A DNA stretch of 25,216 bases from an uncultured Caulobacter sp. (lineage in GTDB: Bacteria; Pseudomonadota; Alphaproteobacteria; Caulobacterales; Caulobacteraceae). The position numbers and the translations under genes are program-made. Where the stretch lies: contig CALALX010000113.1 of NCBI GenBank assembly GCA_937925635.1, forward strand, positions 1-25,216. The letters are read 5' to 3'. How positions within the stretch are numbered: position 1 is the first letter of the stretch; every line of letters starts with the position of its first letter. The notes under the pieces were generated by a model that ran no database searches, was not told the origin of the DNA, and saw only the letters and a list, made by a program, of their open reading frames with translations. Of the stretch, positions 6,172-13,839 are shown one piece after another.

Positions 6172-7986
6172 ATGCGCCAGACCTTCGACGAATCCACCGA
6201 CCCGTCCTTCGGCCCCCGGCATGTGCCGCTGATCCGCAAGGCCATGGAGGCCCAGGGCCTCGACGGCTTCCTGATCCCGCACGAGGACGAACATCAGAAC
6301 GAATACCTGCCCGAGGCCAACGACCGGCTGGCCTGGGCGACCGGCTTCACGGGCTCGGCCGGGGCGGCGGTGATCCTGCGCGACAGGGCCGCCGTCTTCG
6401 TGGACGGCCGCTATACCCTGCAGGTCGGCGAACAGGTCGACGGTTCGGTGTTCGAGATCCGCGACCTGGTCGAGGGCGGCGTGCCGGCCTATCTCGAAAG
6501 CGCCGCGCCCAGGGGCGGCGTCGTCGGCTACGATCCCCGCCTGCACAGCCCCGACGCCCTGGCCGGCCTGCGCGCCGCCGCCGAGAAGGCCGGCGCGACC
6601 CTGAAACCTGTCGATCCCAACCCCCTGGACGCCGCCTGGGGCGCCGGACGCCCGGCCCAGCCCCAGGCGCCGATCGTGCCGCATCCGCTGCGGTACGCGG
6701 GCGAAGAGTCCGCGGCCAAGCGAGAGCGGGTCGGCGCGGCCGTGAAGGCCGCCGGCGCCGACGCGGCCGTGATTACCGCTCCGGCCTCGATCGCCTGGCT
6801 GTTCAACGTGCGGGGCGGCGATGTCATCCGATCGCCGCTGCCGATCGGCCAGGCGGTGCTGAAGGCCGACGGCACGGCGCGCCTGTTCCTCGACCCGGCC
6901 AAGGTCACCGAGGACCTGCCGGCCTGGCTCGGCAACCAGGTGTCGCTGGAGACGCCGGACGCCCTGCCCGCCGCCCTGGCGGACCTGAAGGGACAGAAGG
7001 TTCTGGTCGATCCGGCGCAGTCCTCGGCCTGGTATTTCGACACCCTGGACGCCGAAGGGGCCGAGGCCGTGCGGGGGATGGATCCTTGCACCCTGCCCCG
7101 CGCCTGCAAGAACGCCGTCGAGATCGAGGGCACGCGCCAGGCCCACATCCGCGACGGCGTGGCGGTGACGAAGTTCCTGCACTGGATCGCCACCGAGGGC
7201 CAGACCAATCCCCCCGATGAGAAGGAAGCCGTCGCGAAGCTGGAAGCCTTCCGCGAGGCCACCGGCCACCTGCAGGATCTCAGCTTCGACACCATCGGCG
7301 CTGCCAACGGCCACGGCGCCCTGCCCCACTACCGACCGACCGAGCGCAGCAACGAACGCTGCGCACCGGGTTCGCTGCTGCTGGTCGACTCCGGCGGCCA
7401 GTACCTGGATGGCACCACCGATATCACCCGGACCATGGCCATCGGCGCCCCGTCGGCGGAGATGAAGCGGCGCTACACCCTGGTGCTGAAGGGCCACCTG
7501 TTCCTGTCTCGCGTGCGATTCCCGGTCGGCACGACCGGCTCGGCGCTCGACGCCCTGGCGCGCGTGGCGCTGTGGAACGCCGGCCTCGACTACGACCACG
7601 GCACCGGCCACGGCGTCGGGGTCTACCTCGGCGTCCATGAAGGGCCGCAGCGGATCGCCAAGGCGCCGAACACCGTCGCCTTGCGCCCGGGCATGATCCT
7701 CAGCAACGAGCCGGGCTACTACAAGCCGGGTGAGTACGGCATCCGCATCGAGAACCTGCAGGTCGTCACAGAACCGGCCGAGATTCCCGGCGGCGAACGG
7801 CCGATGCTCGGCTTCGAGACCCTGACCTTCGCACCAATCGACCGCAATTGCATCGAAGTCGACCTGCTGACCGACGAGGAGCGCACGCAGCTCAACAGCT
7901 ACCACGCCGAGGTGCTGGAGAAGGTCGGGCCGCTCGTCGAGGGCGAAGTCCGCGCCTGGCTGGAAGGCGCCTGCGCGCCGATGTGA
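6172..7986 (+). CDS. Xaa-Pro aminopeptidase, M24B family, three-domain type
   Basis: Cytoplasmic metallopeptidase that removes an N-terminal residue preceding proline. The 604-aa length and architecture match the three-domain XPNPEP1-like group rather than the shorter E. coli PepP: two creatinase-N-like domains (about 1-310) and the catalytic pita-bread domain (about 315-545), followed by a C-terminal extension. Metal ligands are visible as the two Asp in LVDSGGQYLDGTTDITRT, His in GTGHGVGVYLGVHEGP, Glu in ILSNEPGYY and Glu in GIRIENL, so the site is complete. There is no signal peptide. ATG 6172 is the first start in the frame, with GTTCAGGCC just upstream as a weak ribosome binding site. 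It is transcribed divergently from the carbonic-anhydrase-like gene and ends 5 bp before a palindrome. Confidence 0.94.
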   Translation: MRQTFDESTDPSFGPRHVPLIRKAMEAQGLDGFLIPHEDEHQNEYLPEANDRLAWATGFTGSAGAAVILRDRAAVFVDGRYTLQVGEQVDGSVFEIRDLVEGGVPAYLESAAPRGGVVGYDPRLHSPDALAGLRAAAEKAGATLKPVDPNPLDAAWGAGRPAQPQAPIVPHPLRYAGEESAAKRERVGAAVKAAGADAAVITAPASIAWLFNVRGGDVIRSPLPIGQAVLKADGTARLFLDPAKVTEDLPAWLGNQVSLETPDALPAALADLKGQKVLVDPAQSSAWYFDTLDAEGAEAVRGMDPCTLPRACKNAVEIEGTRQAHIRDGVAVTKFLHWIATEGQTNPPDEKEAVAKLEAFREATGHLQDLSFDTIGAANGHGALPHYRPTERSNERCAPGSLLLVDSGGQYLDGTTDITRTMAIGAPSAEMKRRYTLVLKGHLFLSRVRFPVGTTGSALDALARVALWNAGLDYDHGTGHGVGVYLGVHEGPQRIAKAPNTVALRPGMILSNEPGYYKPGEYGIRIENLQVVTEPAEIPGGERPMLGFETLTFAPIDRNCIEVDLLTDEERTQLNSYHAEVLEKVGPLVEGEVRAWLEGACAPM

Positions 7987-7990
7987 GCCG

Positions 7991-8015
7991 CTCCCTCCCC
8001 CTTGTGGGGAGGGAG
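7991..8015. repeat. Perfect 10-bp palindrome between convergent genes
   Basis: Stem CTCCCTCCCC (7991-8000) / GGGGAGGGAG (8006-8015) with loop CTTGT. It lies between the aminopeptidase stop (7986) and the convergent DUF2147 stop (8031). No U-tract follows on either strand, so it is not a standard intrinsic terminator, though it may still protect or terminate the two mRNAs. This sequence type is common as a dispersed hairpin in alphaproteobacteria. Confidence 0.85.
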
Positions 8016-8030
8016 ACTCGCTGACGCTGC

Positions 8031-8441
8031 CTACATCCGCTTCCACACCTGTGTCTTGCACAGCGGCGCGACCACGCAGCCCTTGAGTTTCAGCGTTGCG
8101 GCATCCACCACCGTGATCTCGCCGGTGTAGGTGTTGCCGTCCTCCGGATTATAGAGGCGTCCGCCCTTCCATTCGGTCGGACCGCCGGAAAAGCCCTCCA
8201 GCAGCGTCAGGCCCTTGAGCTTGCGGCCGCGCTTCGCCTCGTCCTTGTTGTTCTGGTCGGTCAGGTTCGGGTTGGTCGCGAACCGCGGCGTATGCAGCAG
8301 CCGACCGCACAGGGCGGCGCCGCACTTGTAGATCTCGATCTCGCCGTTGGTCGGCGTGCGCCAGCGGCCGACGATGTCGGCGGCCAGGGCGGGCGTGGCG
8401 GCGGCGGCCAGGGCGGCCGAAAGACAGATGACGCGAAGCAT
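8031..8441 (-). CDS. Secreted DUF2147 family protein
   Basis: The 136-aa product starts with a classical signal peptide (MLRVICLSAALAAAATPALA, cleavage before ADIVGRW) and continues as a DUF2147 domain: IVGRWRTPTNGEIEIYKCGAALCGRL near the mature N-terminus, NPEDGNTYTGEITVVDAATLKLKGCV near the end, and a C-terminal TQVWKRM. These are the family's usual W, G, Y/C and K-G-C positions; two cysteines near the start and two near the end may form disulphides in the periplasm. The family is small, exported and functionally uncharacterised, thought to form a lipocalin-like beta barrel. ATG 8441 is set by the signal peptide; the frame is open far upstream, but that sequence is antisense to another gene. 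It is divergent from the membrane protein gene at 8526. Confidence 0.88.
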   Translation of the reverse strand: MLRVICLSAALAAAATPALAADIVGRWRTPTNGEIEIYKCGAALCGRLLHTPRFATNPNLTDQNNKDEAKRGRKLKGLTLLEGFSGGPTEWKGGRLYNPEDGNTYTGEITVVDAATLKLKGCVVAPLCKTQVWKRM

Positions 8442-8525
8442 GGGCGGTTCCTGGGGGCTTGTCTGGATAACGCTGGCGCCTGAAGCTCGCCGCGAACGGT
8501 GACAAAGACAAGGCGGGGGCATGTC

Positions 8526-9176
8526 ATGTTCGTAGGACATTACGCGGCGGCGCTGGCCGCCAAGGCGATCGAGCCGCGCGCGCCGCTCTGGACCCTGGTC
8601 GGCGCCGCCCAGCTGGTCGACATCGCCTGGAGCGGCCTGGTCATGGCCGGGGTCGAGCACATGAGCTTCGACACCACCCTGCCCGGCAGCCCCCTGGTGC
8701 TCTACGATATGCCCTGGACCCACAGCCTGCCGGCGGCCCTGGCCTGGTCGGCCGCCGCCCTGCTGGTCGCGCGGCTGCTGCGCCTGCCCTGGGCCGCGGC
8801 CATCGCTATCGGTTCGACGGTGTTCTCGCACTGGGTGCTCGACTTCCTGGTTCATCGGCCCGACCTCGAACTGTGGCCGGGCGGCGAAAAGGTGGGCCTG
8901 GGCTGGTGGAACCTGCCCACCTTCGAGAAGACGCTGGAGATGGGTCTGATCGCCGTCGCCGGCGCGGCCTGGCTGTGGCGGCGGGGCCGGTTCGAGCGCA
9001 CGGCGTGGCCGGCGTTGCTGTTCCTCGGCGCGCTGGTGGCGGTCCAGTCGATCGGCGAACTGACCGAGCCGACCGGCCCGGCCTGGGCCTTCGCGCGACT
9101 GGGTCTGGTGGTCTATCTGGTGGTGACGGCGCTGGCCTTCTTCGCGGACCTGGGGAGGAACCGGGAGGCGGCGTAG
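8526..9176 (+). CDS. Multi-span membrane protein (DUF457/YdjM-like)
   Basis: The 216-aa product is an integral membrane protein with about five to six hydrophobic segments. The N-terminus FVGHYAAALAAKAIEPRAPL and the later motif FSHWVLDFLVHRPDLELWPGG resemble the membrane-bound metal-dependent hydrolase-like group (DUF457/YdjM), in which His/Asp motifs at the membrane face could bind a metal. The third conserved part, WTHSLPAALAW, supplies another His. Activity has not been established for these proteins. ATG 8526 is preceded by AAGGCGGGGG about 6 bp upstream; GTG 8499 is in frame but lacks a site. The gene is divergent from the DUF2147 gene and convergent with ligA, with a palindrome in the 77-bp gap between the two stops. 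Confidence 0.78.
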   Translation: MFVGHYAAALAAKAIEPRAPLWTLVGAAQLVDIAWSGLVMAGVEHMSFDTTLPGSPLVLYDMPWTHSLPAALAWSAAALLVARLLRLPWAAAIAIGSTVFSHWVLDFLVHRPDLELWPGGEKVGLGWWNLPTFEKTLEMGLIAVAGAAWLWRRGRFERTAWPALLFLGALVAVQSIGELTEPTGPAWAFARLGLVVYLVVTALAFFADLGRNREAA

Positions 9177-9196
9177 CTTCTTCCCCCCCCTTTTTC

Positions 9197-9227
9197 CGTC
9201 ATGGCCCGACGTGTTCGGGCCATGACG
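9197..9227. repeat. Perfect 13-bp palindrome between convergent genes
   Basis: Stem CGTCATGGCCCGA (9197-9209) / TCGGGCCATGACG (9215-9227), loop CGTGT. It lies between the stops of the membrane protein gene (9176) and ligA (9254). The head CCGTCAT is shared with the 131-bp elements near 2550 and 3044. Neither strand has a T-run after the stem, so it is better called a REP-like palindrome than an intrinsic terminator; it may nevertheless stabilise both mRNA ends. Confidence 0.85.
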
Positions 9228-9253
9228 TGAAGAGACAGGAACGGGGAGGACGA

Positions 9254-11602
9254 TCAGCCCCCCACCATCTCCAGCCACTCGTCCTCGGTCAGCACCTTCA
9301 CGCCATGCTTCTCGGCGTCCTTGAGCTTTGACCCCGCGCCGGGCCCGGCCACCACGAGGTCGGTCTTCTTCGACACCGAGCCGGAGACCTTGGCGCCCAG
9401 GCTCTCGGCCTGGGCCTTGGCCTCGTCTCGGGTCATCTTCTCGAGCGCACCGGTGAAGACCACGGTCTTGCCGGCCACCGCCGTGTCGGTCTTGGCCTTG
9501 GACAGCGGCGTGATGGCGTCAAGTTCGGCGACCAGGGCTTCGACGAGGCGGCGGTTGTGATCCTCGGCGAAGAAGGAGGCGATCGACCGCGCCGCCACCG
9601 GACCGACGCCATCAATGGCGGACAGAGCCTGGAAGTCGTCGCCGGCGACGCCTGACGCGGCGGCCTGGGCTTCGGCGACCAGCGCGTCCCAGGTCTCGTA
9701 GCGGGCGGTCAGCGCACGCCGCGCCGGACTGGCCAGGACGCTCGACAGCGCCTTGTCGATCTTGGCGCTCAGCGGCGCGTCGGGCCAAGGGTCCCTGGCC
9801 AGGGTCGGCGCCACGGCCAGGAAGCCCTCAAGCGCCTTGGGACCCATGCCGTGCAGCTCAGAAATCGCCACATAGGCCGGGCTGGCCGCCTGCTCCGAGG
9901 CGCGCAGGACGGCCCGCTCCAGGTCGGCGAAACTGTCATAGGCGCGGGCCAGATGCAGGGCCGTGGTCTCGCCGATGTCACGAATCCCGAGCGCGATCAG
10001 GAACCGGTCGAGACTGATCGTGCGCCGCGCCTCGATGCCCTTGACCAGGTTGGCGACCGAGGTCTCGCCGTAGCCCTCGCGCTCGCGCAGGGCGGCCAGT
10101 TTCGCCTCGTCCTTCGGCAGGCGGAAGATGTCGGCCGGTTCGGTGATCCAGCCCTCGTCGAGGAAAGCCTGCAGCTGCTTTTCGCCCAACCCTTCGATGT
10201 CGAAGGCGCGGCGCGAGACGAAGTGGATCAGGTGGCGGATCTTCTGGAATGGACAGGCGAACTCGCCCGTGCAGCGGCGGGCGACGGTGATCTCGCCGCC
10301 GGCAGTGGTCTCCTGCACCACAGGCGTCTTCAGCGGGCAGATGCACACGTGCGGGAAGACGTAGGGTTCGCCGCGATCCGGCCGGTCGGCGTCGACCGGC
10401 CCGAGGATCTGCGGGATCACGTCGCCGGCCCGCTGCAGCATCACCGTGTCGCCGATGCGGATGTCCTTGCGGGCGATCTCGTCGGCGTTGTGCAGGGTGG
10501 CGTTGCGGACCACCACGCCGCCGACCGTGACCGGATGCAGCCGCGCCACCGGCGTCAGCGTGCCCGTGCGGCCGACCTGGATATCGATGGCCTCCAACAG
10601 CGTCGTCGCCTTCTCGGCCGGAAACTTGTGGGCGATGGCCCAGCGCGGCGAGCGGGACACGAAGCCCAGACGCTGCTGCCAGTCCAGCCGGTCGACCTTG
10701 TAGACGACGCCGTCGATGTCATAGGGCAGCGTCGAGCGCGCCGTGCCGATGGCGCGGTAGACGGCGAGCAGCCCTTGGGCGTCCTCGACCCGTTTCGAGC
10801 GGTCGTTGGTCTGAAACCCCCAGGCCTTGAGCTTCGCGAGCGCCTCGCTCTGGGTTTGGGCGACGGGCGCGCTGGATTCGCCCCAGGCGTAAGCGAAGAA
10901 GCGAAGCGGCCGGGCCGCGGTGACCTTCGGGTCGATCTGGCGCAGCGAGCCGGCGGCGAAATTGCGCGGGTTGGCGTAGGTGCGCTGCCCCGCCTCCTCG
11001 GCCGCCTTGTTGAAGGCCTCGAACTCCTCCAGCGGCGCATAGACCTCGCCGCGGATCTCGATGACGTCCGGCCAGCCGGAGCCCGCGAGCATCTGGGGGA
11101 TATCCTCCAGGGTTCTGAGGTTGGCGGTGATGTCCTCGCCGGTGCGGCCATCGCCGCGGGTGGCGCCGCGCACGAAAACGCCCCTCTCGTAGCGCAGCGA
11201 GGCCGACAGGCCGTCGATCTTCGGCTCGGCGGTGAAGGCGACATGTTCGTCCGGGCCAAGGCGCAGGAAGCGGCGCACGCGGGCGTCGAAGTCGGTGACG
11301 TCCTCGTCAGCGAACGCGTTGTCGAGGCTGAGCATCGGCACGCCGTGCACAACCGGCGCGAACTGGCTGGAGGCGGCGGCGCCGACCTTCTCCGACGGGC
11401 TGTTCTCGCGGATCAGGTGCGGAAAGCGGGCTTCGATGGCCAGGTTGCGACGCTTGAGGGCGTCGTACTCGGCGTCGCTGATCGTGGGAGCGTCCTCGCG
11501 GTGGTAGGCGATGTCGTGCGCCGCCAGCGTGTCGGCGAGCCGCTCCAGCTCCTGCGCGGCCTGGGCTTCGGTGAGGTCGGGAACGGGGATGCTGTCAGTC
11601 AT
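9254..11602 (-). CDS. ligA: NAD-dependent DNA ligase
   Basis: Seals nicks in replication and repair using NAD+. The 782-aa protein shows the full LigA order: domain Ia (HDIAYHREDAPTISDAEYDAL), the adenylation domain with the AMP-accepting lysine in AEPKIDGLSASLRYERG (Lys128), RGDGRTGEDITANLRT, the OB fold, a four-Cys zinc finger (CICPLKTP...CTGEFACPFQ), helix-hairpin-helix repeats, and a C-terminal BRCT domain (GKTVVFTGALEKMTRDEAKA). It is longer than the ~670-aa E. coli enzyme, as is usual in this class. ATG 11602 begins the conserved sequence; a frame to 11644 exists, but those 14 residues are translated from a palindromic repeat. It is the last gene of the minus-strand run; a 125-bp gap with repeats separates it from the small gene upstream. 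Confidence 0.97.
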   Translation of the reverse strand: MTDSIPVPDLTEAQAAQELERLADTLAAHDIAYHREDAPTISDAEYDALKRRNLAIEARFPHLIRENSPSEKVGAAASSQFAPVVHGVPMLSLDNAFADEDVTDFDARVRRFLRLGPDEHVAFTAEPKIDGLSASLRYERGVFVRGATRGDGRTGEDITANLRTLEDIPQMLAGSGWPDVIEIRGEVYAPLEEFEAFNKAAEEAGQRTYANPRNFAAGSLRQIDPKVTAARPLRFFAYAWGESSAPVAQTQSEALAKLKAWGFQTNDRSKRVEDAQGLLAVYRAIGTARSTLPYDIDGVVYKVDRLDWQQRLGFVSRSPRWAIAHKFPAEKATTLLEAIDIQVGRTGTLTPVARLHPVTVGGVVVRNATLHNADEIARKDIRIGDTVMLQRAGDVIPQILGPVDADRPDRGEPYVFPHVCICPLKTPVVQETTAGGEITVARRCTGEFACPFQKIRHLIHFVSRRAFDIEGLGEKQLQAFLDEGWITEPADIFRLPKDEAKLAALREREGYGETSVANLVKGIEARRTISLDRFLIALGIRDIGETTALHLARAYDSFADLERAVLRASEQAASPAYVAISELHGMGPKALEGFLAVAPTLARDPWPDAPLSAKIDKALSSVLASPARRALTARYETWDALVAEAQAAASGVAGDDFQALSAIDGVGPVAARSIASFFAEDHNRRLVEALVAELDAITPLSKAKTDTAVAGKTVVFTGALEKMTRDEAKAQAESLGAKVSGSVSKKTDLVVAGPGAGSKLKDAEKHGVKVLTEDEWLEMVGG

Positions 11603-11605
11603 TGC

Positions 11606-11650
11606 GTGGTTCGCGACGCTCGCTTGAGGCTCGCTCCTCACCATGACGAT
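11606..11650. repeat. REP-like palindromic repeat upstream of ligA
   Basis: The stretch runs from a GGTTCGCGACGCTCGC block to a GCTCGCTCCTCACC block. It matches a widespread alphaproteobacterial dispersed repeat whose core reads roughly GGTTCGAGACG...GCTCCTCACCATGA (remembered, not searched). It lies directly upstream of the ligA start codon, so the ligA ribosome binding region is embedded in or next to the repeat. A second repeat follows at 11673-11714. Confidence 0.55.
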
Positions 11651-11672
11651 TCAAGGAGCATTCTACTGACTA

Positions 11673-11714
11673 CGTCATCCTGAGGAGGGCGCGAAGCGCC
11701 CGTCGCGAAGGACG
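11673..11714. repeat. REP-like palindromic repeat, GTCATCCTGAGGA type
   Basis: Contains the hairpin GGGCGC (11687-11692) GAA GCGCCC (11696-11701), framed by CGTCATCCTGAGGA on the left and CGTCGCGAAGGACG on the right. This frame is a familiar dispersed repeat of Caulobacter- and Bradyrhizobium-like genomes (from memory). It fills most of the gap between the small exported-protein gene (stop at 11728) and ligA. Confidence 0.7.
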
Positions 11715-11727
11715 CAGGGCCTACGGG

Positions 11728-12114
11728 CTAGCCGTCACGATCCGGACCGTCGCAATCCACCTGGATGGTCACGTTCATGTAGCCGTCCGGCGGCGACGGC
11801 ACGGAACTCGGGCCCGCACGCGGCATCGAGGTGATGATGACGCCGAGCCCAAGGACGCCTTCCTTCTCGAACGCGTCCGCCACGGCCGTGACGGCGACGT
11901 TGCCCCGATAGTGATAGGCCGTAGACAGGTGAACTTCGGCGGGCGGATGCCCGCGGACGTAGGCCGCCACCTCCGACACGGTCTTCAGACCCGCCTCGTC
12001 GACGGACCAGGCCGCGTCCTTGTAGACGGTGCGCGCGGTCACCGCGTCCGGGCAGCCCGAGGGTGCGGCGGCGAGCAACAGCGCGGCCGACAGGGACGCG
12101 ATCATCTCCGTCAC
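11728..12114 (-). CDS. Small exported protein coupled to recN
   Basis: Not assigned to a family. The frame gives 128 aa from GTG 12114 (125 aa from ATG 12105). The recN stop TGA (12111-12113) overlaps the GTG start as GTGA, so the gene is probably translated by coupling to recN. The N-terminus IASLSAALLLAAAPSGC is a short signal peptide ending close to a cysteine; PSGC is a poor lipobox, so lipoprotein status is unsure. The remainder (about 100 aa) contains the segment VSEVAAYVRGHPPAEVHLS followed by VAVTAVADAFEKEGV, whose alternating strand/helix pattern weakly recalls the periplasmic domain of ExbD/TolR-like proteins, without a recognisable signature. Two Cys (C-terminal VDCDG and the one near the signal) remain. 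A repeat-filled gap separates it from ligA. Confidence 0.68.
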   Translation of the reverse strand: MTEMIASLSAALLLAAAPSGCPDAVTARTVYKDAAWSVDEAGLKTVSEVAAYVRGHPPAEVHLSTAYHYRGNVAVTAVADAFEKEGVLGLGVIITSMPRAGPSSVPSPPDGYMNVTIQVDCDGPDRDG

Positions 12115-13808
12115 GCCCGGATCAGCGCCCGCGCCGCGGCGCGCGCCGCATCGGTGATCTCGGCCCCTGCCAGCATCCGCGCGATCTCTTCCTCGCGAGC
12201 GGCCGGCGACAGCGGTTCGACGGCGGTTCGGGTGGCGGTGGCGTCGCCGGACTTGCTGATCCGCCAGTGGGCGTGGCCGCGGGCGGCCACCTGCGGGCTG
12301 TGGGTCACCACCAGCACCTGGGCGTCGGCGGCCAGACGGCGCAGGCGCAGGCCGACCGCGTCGGCCACGGCGCCGCCGACGCCCTGGTCGACCTCGTCGA
12401 AGATCATCAGCGGCTGGGCGCCGTGGTCGCGCGCCGCCAGGGCCGCTTTCAGGGCCAGGGCGAAGCGGGCGAGTTCGCCGCCCGAGGCTATCACTTCCAG
12501 CGGCCCGAACGGCGCGCCGGGATTGGTCGACACCTCGAAGGCCACGCGGTCCAGGCCAATGGGTCCGGCGCGCTCCTCGCCGAGCGGATCGACGACCACG
12601 CGGAACCTGGCCTTCTCGAGCTTCAGCGGCGCGAGCTCGCCCTCGACAGAGGCGGTCAGCCGGTCGCCGGCGGCGCGGCGCTCGGCCGACAGCACGGCGG
12701 CGGCGTCGAGGTAGGTCTGGCGCGCGGCGGCCTCGGCGGCTTCGGCGGCCTTCAGCTGCTCTTCAGAGGTCTCGATGTTGCGCAGCCGCGCGCCGAGTTC
12801 GGCGCGGACCTGCGGCAGGGCCTCGACGGCGACGTTCAGCTTGCGGGCCATGCCGCGCAGGGCGAACAAGCGTTCCTCGGCCTCTTCCAGCCGTTTGGGA
12901 TCGACGTCGAAGGCCTCGGCGGCGCTGTCGATGGCGGCTTCGGCCTCGCGCACCTGGCTGAGCGCGGCGTCGACGGCCTCGGCGGCGGCCTCCAGGCGCT
13001 TCACGGCCGGGCCGTCCAGCGCGGCGCCAGCGCTGACCGCGCGTTCCCGCGCCCGTTCCAGCGATCGGAAAGCGGAGGCGATGTTCTGGCCCAGGCGGTT
13101 GCCGCCCAGCGCCTCCCTGGCGGCGGCGACCTCGGCCAGCGCCTTCTCCGCCGCGCCCAGGATGGCGCGCTCCTCGGCCAGCGCCGTCTCCTCGCCGCTC
13201 TGGGCGTCGAGCCGGTCCAGTTCCCCCAGACGCAGGGTGATCTCTTCGATGTCCGCCGCCGTGCGGGCGGCGAGGTTGCGCAGGCCGGCGGTGCGTTCGC
13301 GGGCGGCGCGCCAGCCGCTCCAGGCCGAGGCGACCGCGCCCAGCGAGACGCCGCCGAAGGCGTCCAGCAGCTGGCGGTGGGTGCGAGGATCGAGCAGGCC
13401 GACGGTCTCGTGCTGGCCGTGGACTTCGAGCAGCAGCGCGCCGAGCTCCTTCAACGCCGCGACGCCGGTGGCCTGGTCGTTGACGAAGGCGCGGCTGCGG
13501 CCGTCGGCGGATAGCTGGCGGCGCAGGACCAGATCCTCGTCCCGCTCATAGGCCAGGCCCTTCTCGTCGAGCACAGCCCAGACGGCGTGATCCGGCGGCA
13601 GGGAGAAGATGGCGGTGGCGCTGGCCTGGGCCGCGCCGCGGCGCACCAGGCCGGCCTCCGCGCGCTGGCCGGTGGCCAGGCCCAGGGCGTCGAGAATGAT
13701 CGACTTGCCGGCCCCGGTCTCACCGGTGAGGGCGGTCAGGCCCGGACCGATCGCCAGATCCAGGCTCTCGATCAGAACGACGTCGCGAATGGCCAGCCCG
13801 ATGAGCAT
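12111..13808 (-). CDS. recN: DNA repair protein RecN
   Basis: SMC-like ATPase acting in double-strand-break repair, bringing broken ends together with RecA. The 565-aa product has Walker A GETGAGKS (29-36), the Q-loop-like LEVHGQHE, a central Ala/Glu-rich antiparallel coiled coil (about 150-360), the ABC signature VIASGGELARFALALKAAL near 455-475 and Walker B PLMIFDEVDQGVGG near 482-495, then a conserved THSPQVAARGHAHW. The length is typical. ATG 13808 is the natural start at the first conserved residue (MLIGLAIRDVVLIE). A GTTC-N7-GTTC LexA box sits 12 bp upstream, so the gene should have an SOS promoter of its own, overlapping the end of bamD, in addition to read-through. It is coupled to the following small gene by a GTGA overlap. 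Confidence 0.97.
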   Translation of the reverse strand: MLIGLAIRDVVLIESLDLAIGPGLTALTGETGAGKSIILDALGLATGQRAEAGLVRRGAAQASATAIFSLPPDHAVWAVLDEKGLAYERDEDLVLRRQLSADGRSRAFVNDQATGVAALKELGALLLEVHGQHETVGLLDPRTHRQLLDAFGGVSLGAVASAWSGWRAARERTAGLRNLAARTAADIEEITLRLGELDRLDAQSGEETALAEERAILGAAEKALAEVAAAREALGGNRLGQNIASAFRSLERARERAVSAGAALDGPAVKRLEAAAEAVDAALSQVREAEAAIDSAAEAFDVDPKRLEEAEERLFALRGMARKLNVAVEALPQVRAELGARLRNIETSEEQLKAAEAAEAAARQTYLDAAAVLSAERRAAGDRLTASVEGELAPLKLEKARFRVVVDPLGEERAGPIGLDRVAFEVSTNPGAPFGPLEVIASGGELARFALALKAALAARDHGAQPLMIFDEVDQGVGGAVADAVGLRLRRLAADAQVLVVTHSPQVAARGHAHWRISKSGDATATRTAVEPLSPAAREEEIARMLAGAEITDAARAAARALIRA

Positions 13809-13820
13809 GGCGCGCAGTTT

Positions 13821-13835
13821 GTTCCAGAATCGTTC
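13821..13835 (-). promoter_or_regulatory. LexA (SOS) box of recN with a GANTC site in its spacer
   Basis: Exact match to the alphaproteobacterial LexA consensus GTTC-N7-GTTC (GTTC at 13821-13824 and 13832-13835). It occupies the 31-bp gap between the bamD stop (13840-13842) and the recN ATG (13808). The 7-bp spacer contains GAATC (13827-13831), a CcrM-type GANTC target. LexA control of recN agrees with its established SOS role; any effect of methylation on LexA binding is inference. Confidence 0.85.
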
Positions 13836-13839
13836 CGCG

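Noticed and set aside
5941..8061. A 706-codon open frame on the minus strand opposite the aminopeptidase gene
   Set aside because: It is antisense to a clear M24B peptidase with all metal ligands; its translation is low-complexity Gly/Arg/Ala-rich without domains. Long antisense frames are expected in G+C-rich DNA.
9197..9227. Palindrome as an intrinsic terminator of ligA or the convergent gene
   Set aside because: The stem is perfect but no T-run follows on either strand; A's follow in the ligA direction. Kept as a repeat only.
9851..11683. A 610-codon plus-strand open frame opposite ligA
   Set aside because: Shadow of ligA; no recognisable domain and composition typical of antisense translation.
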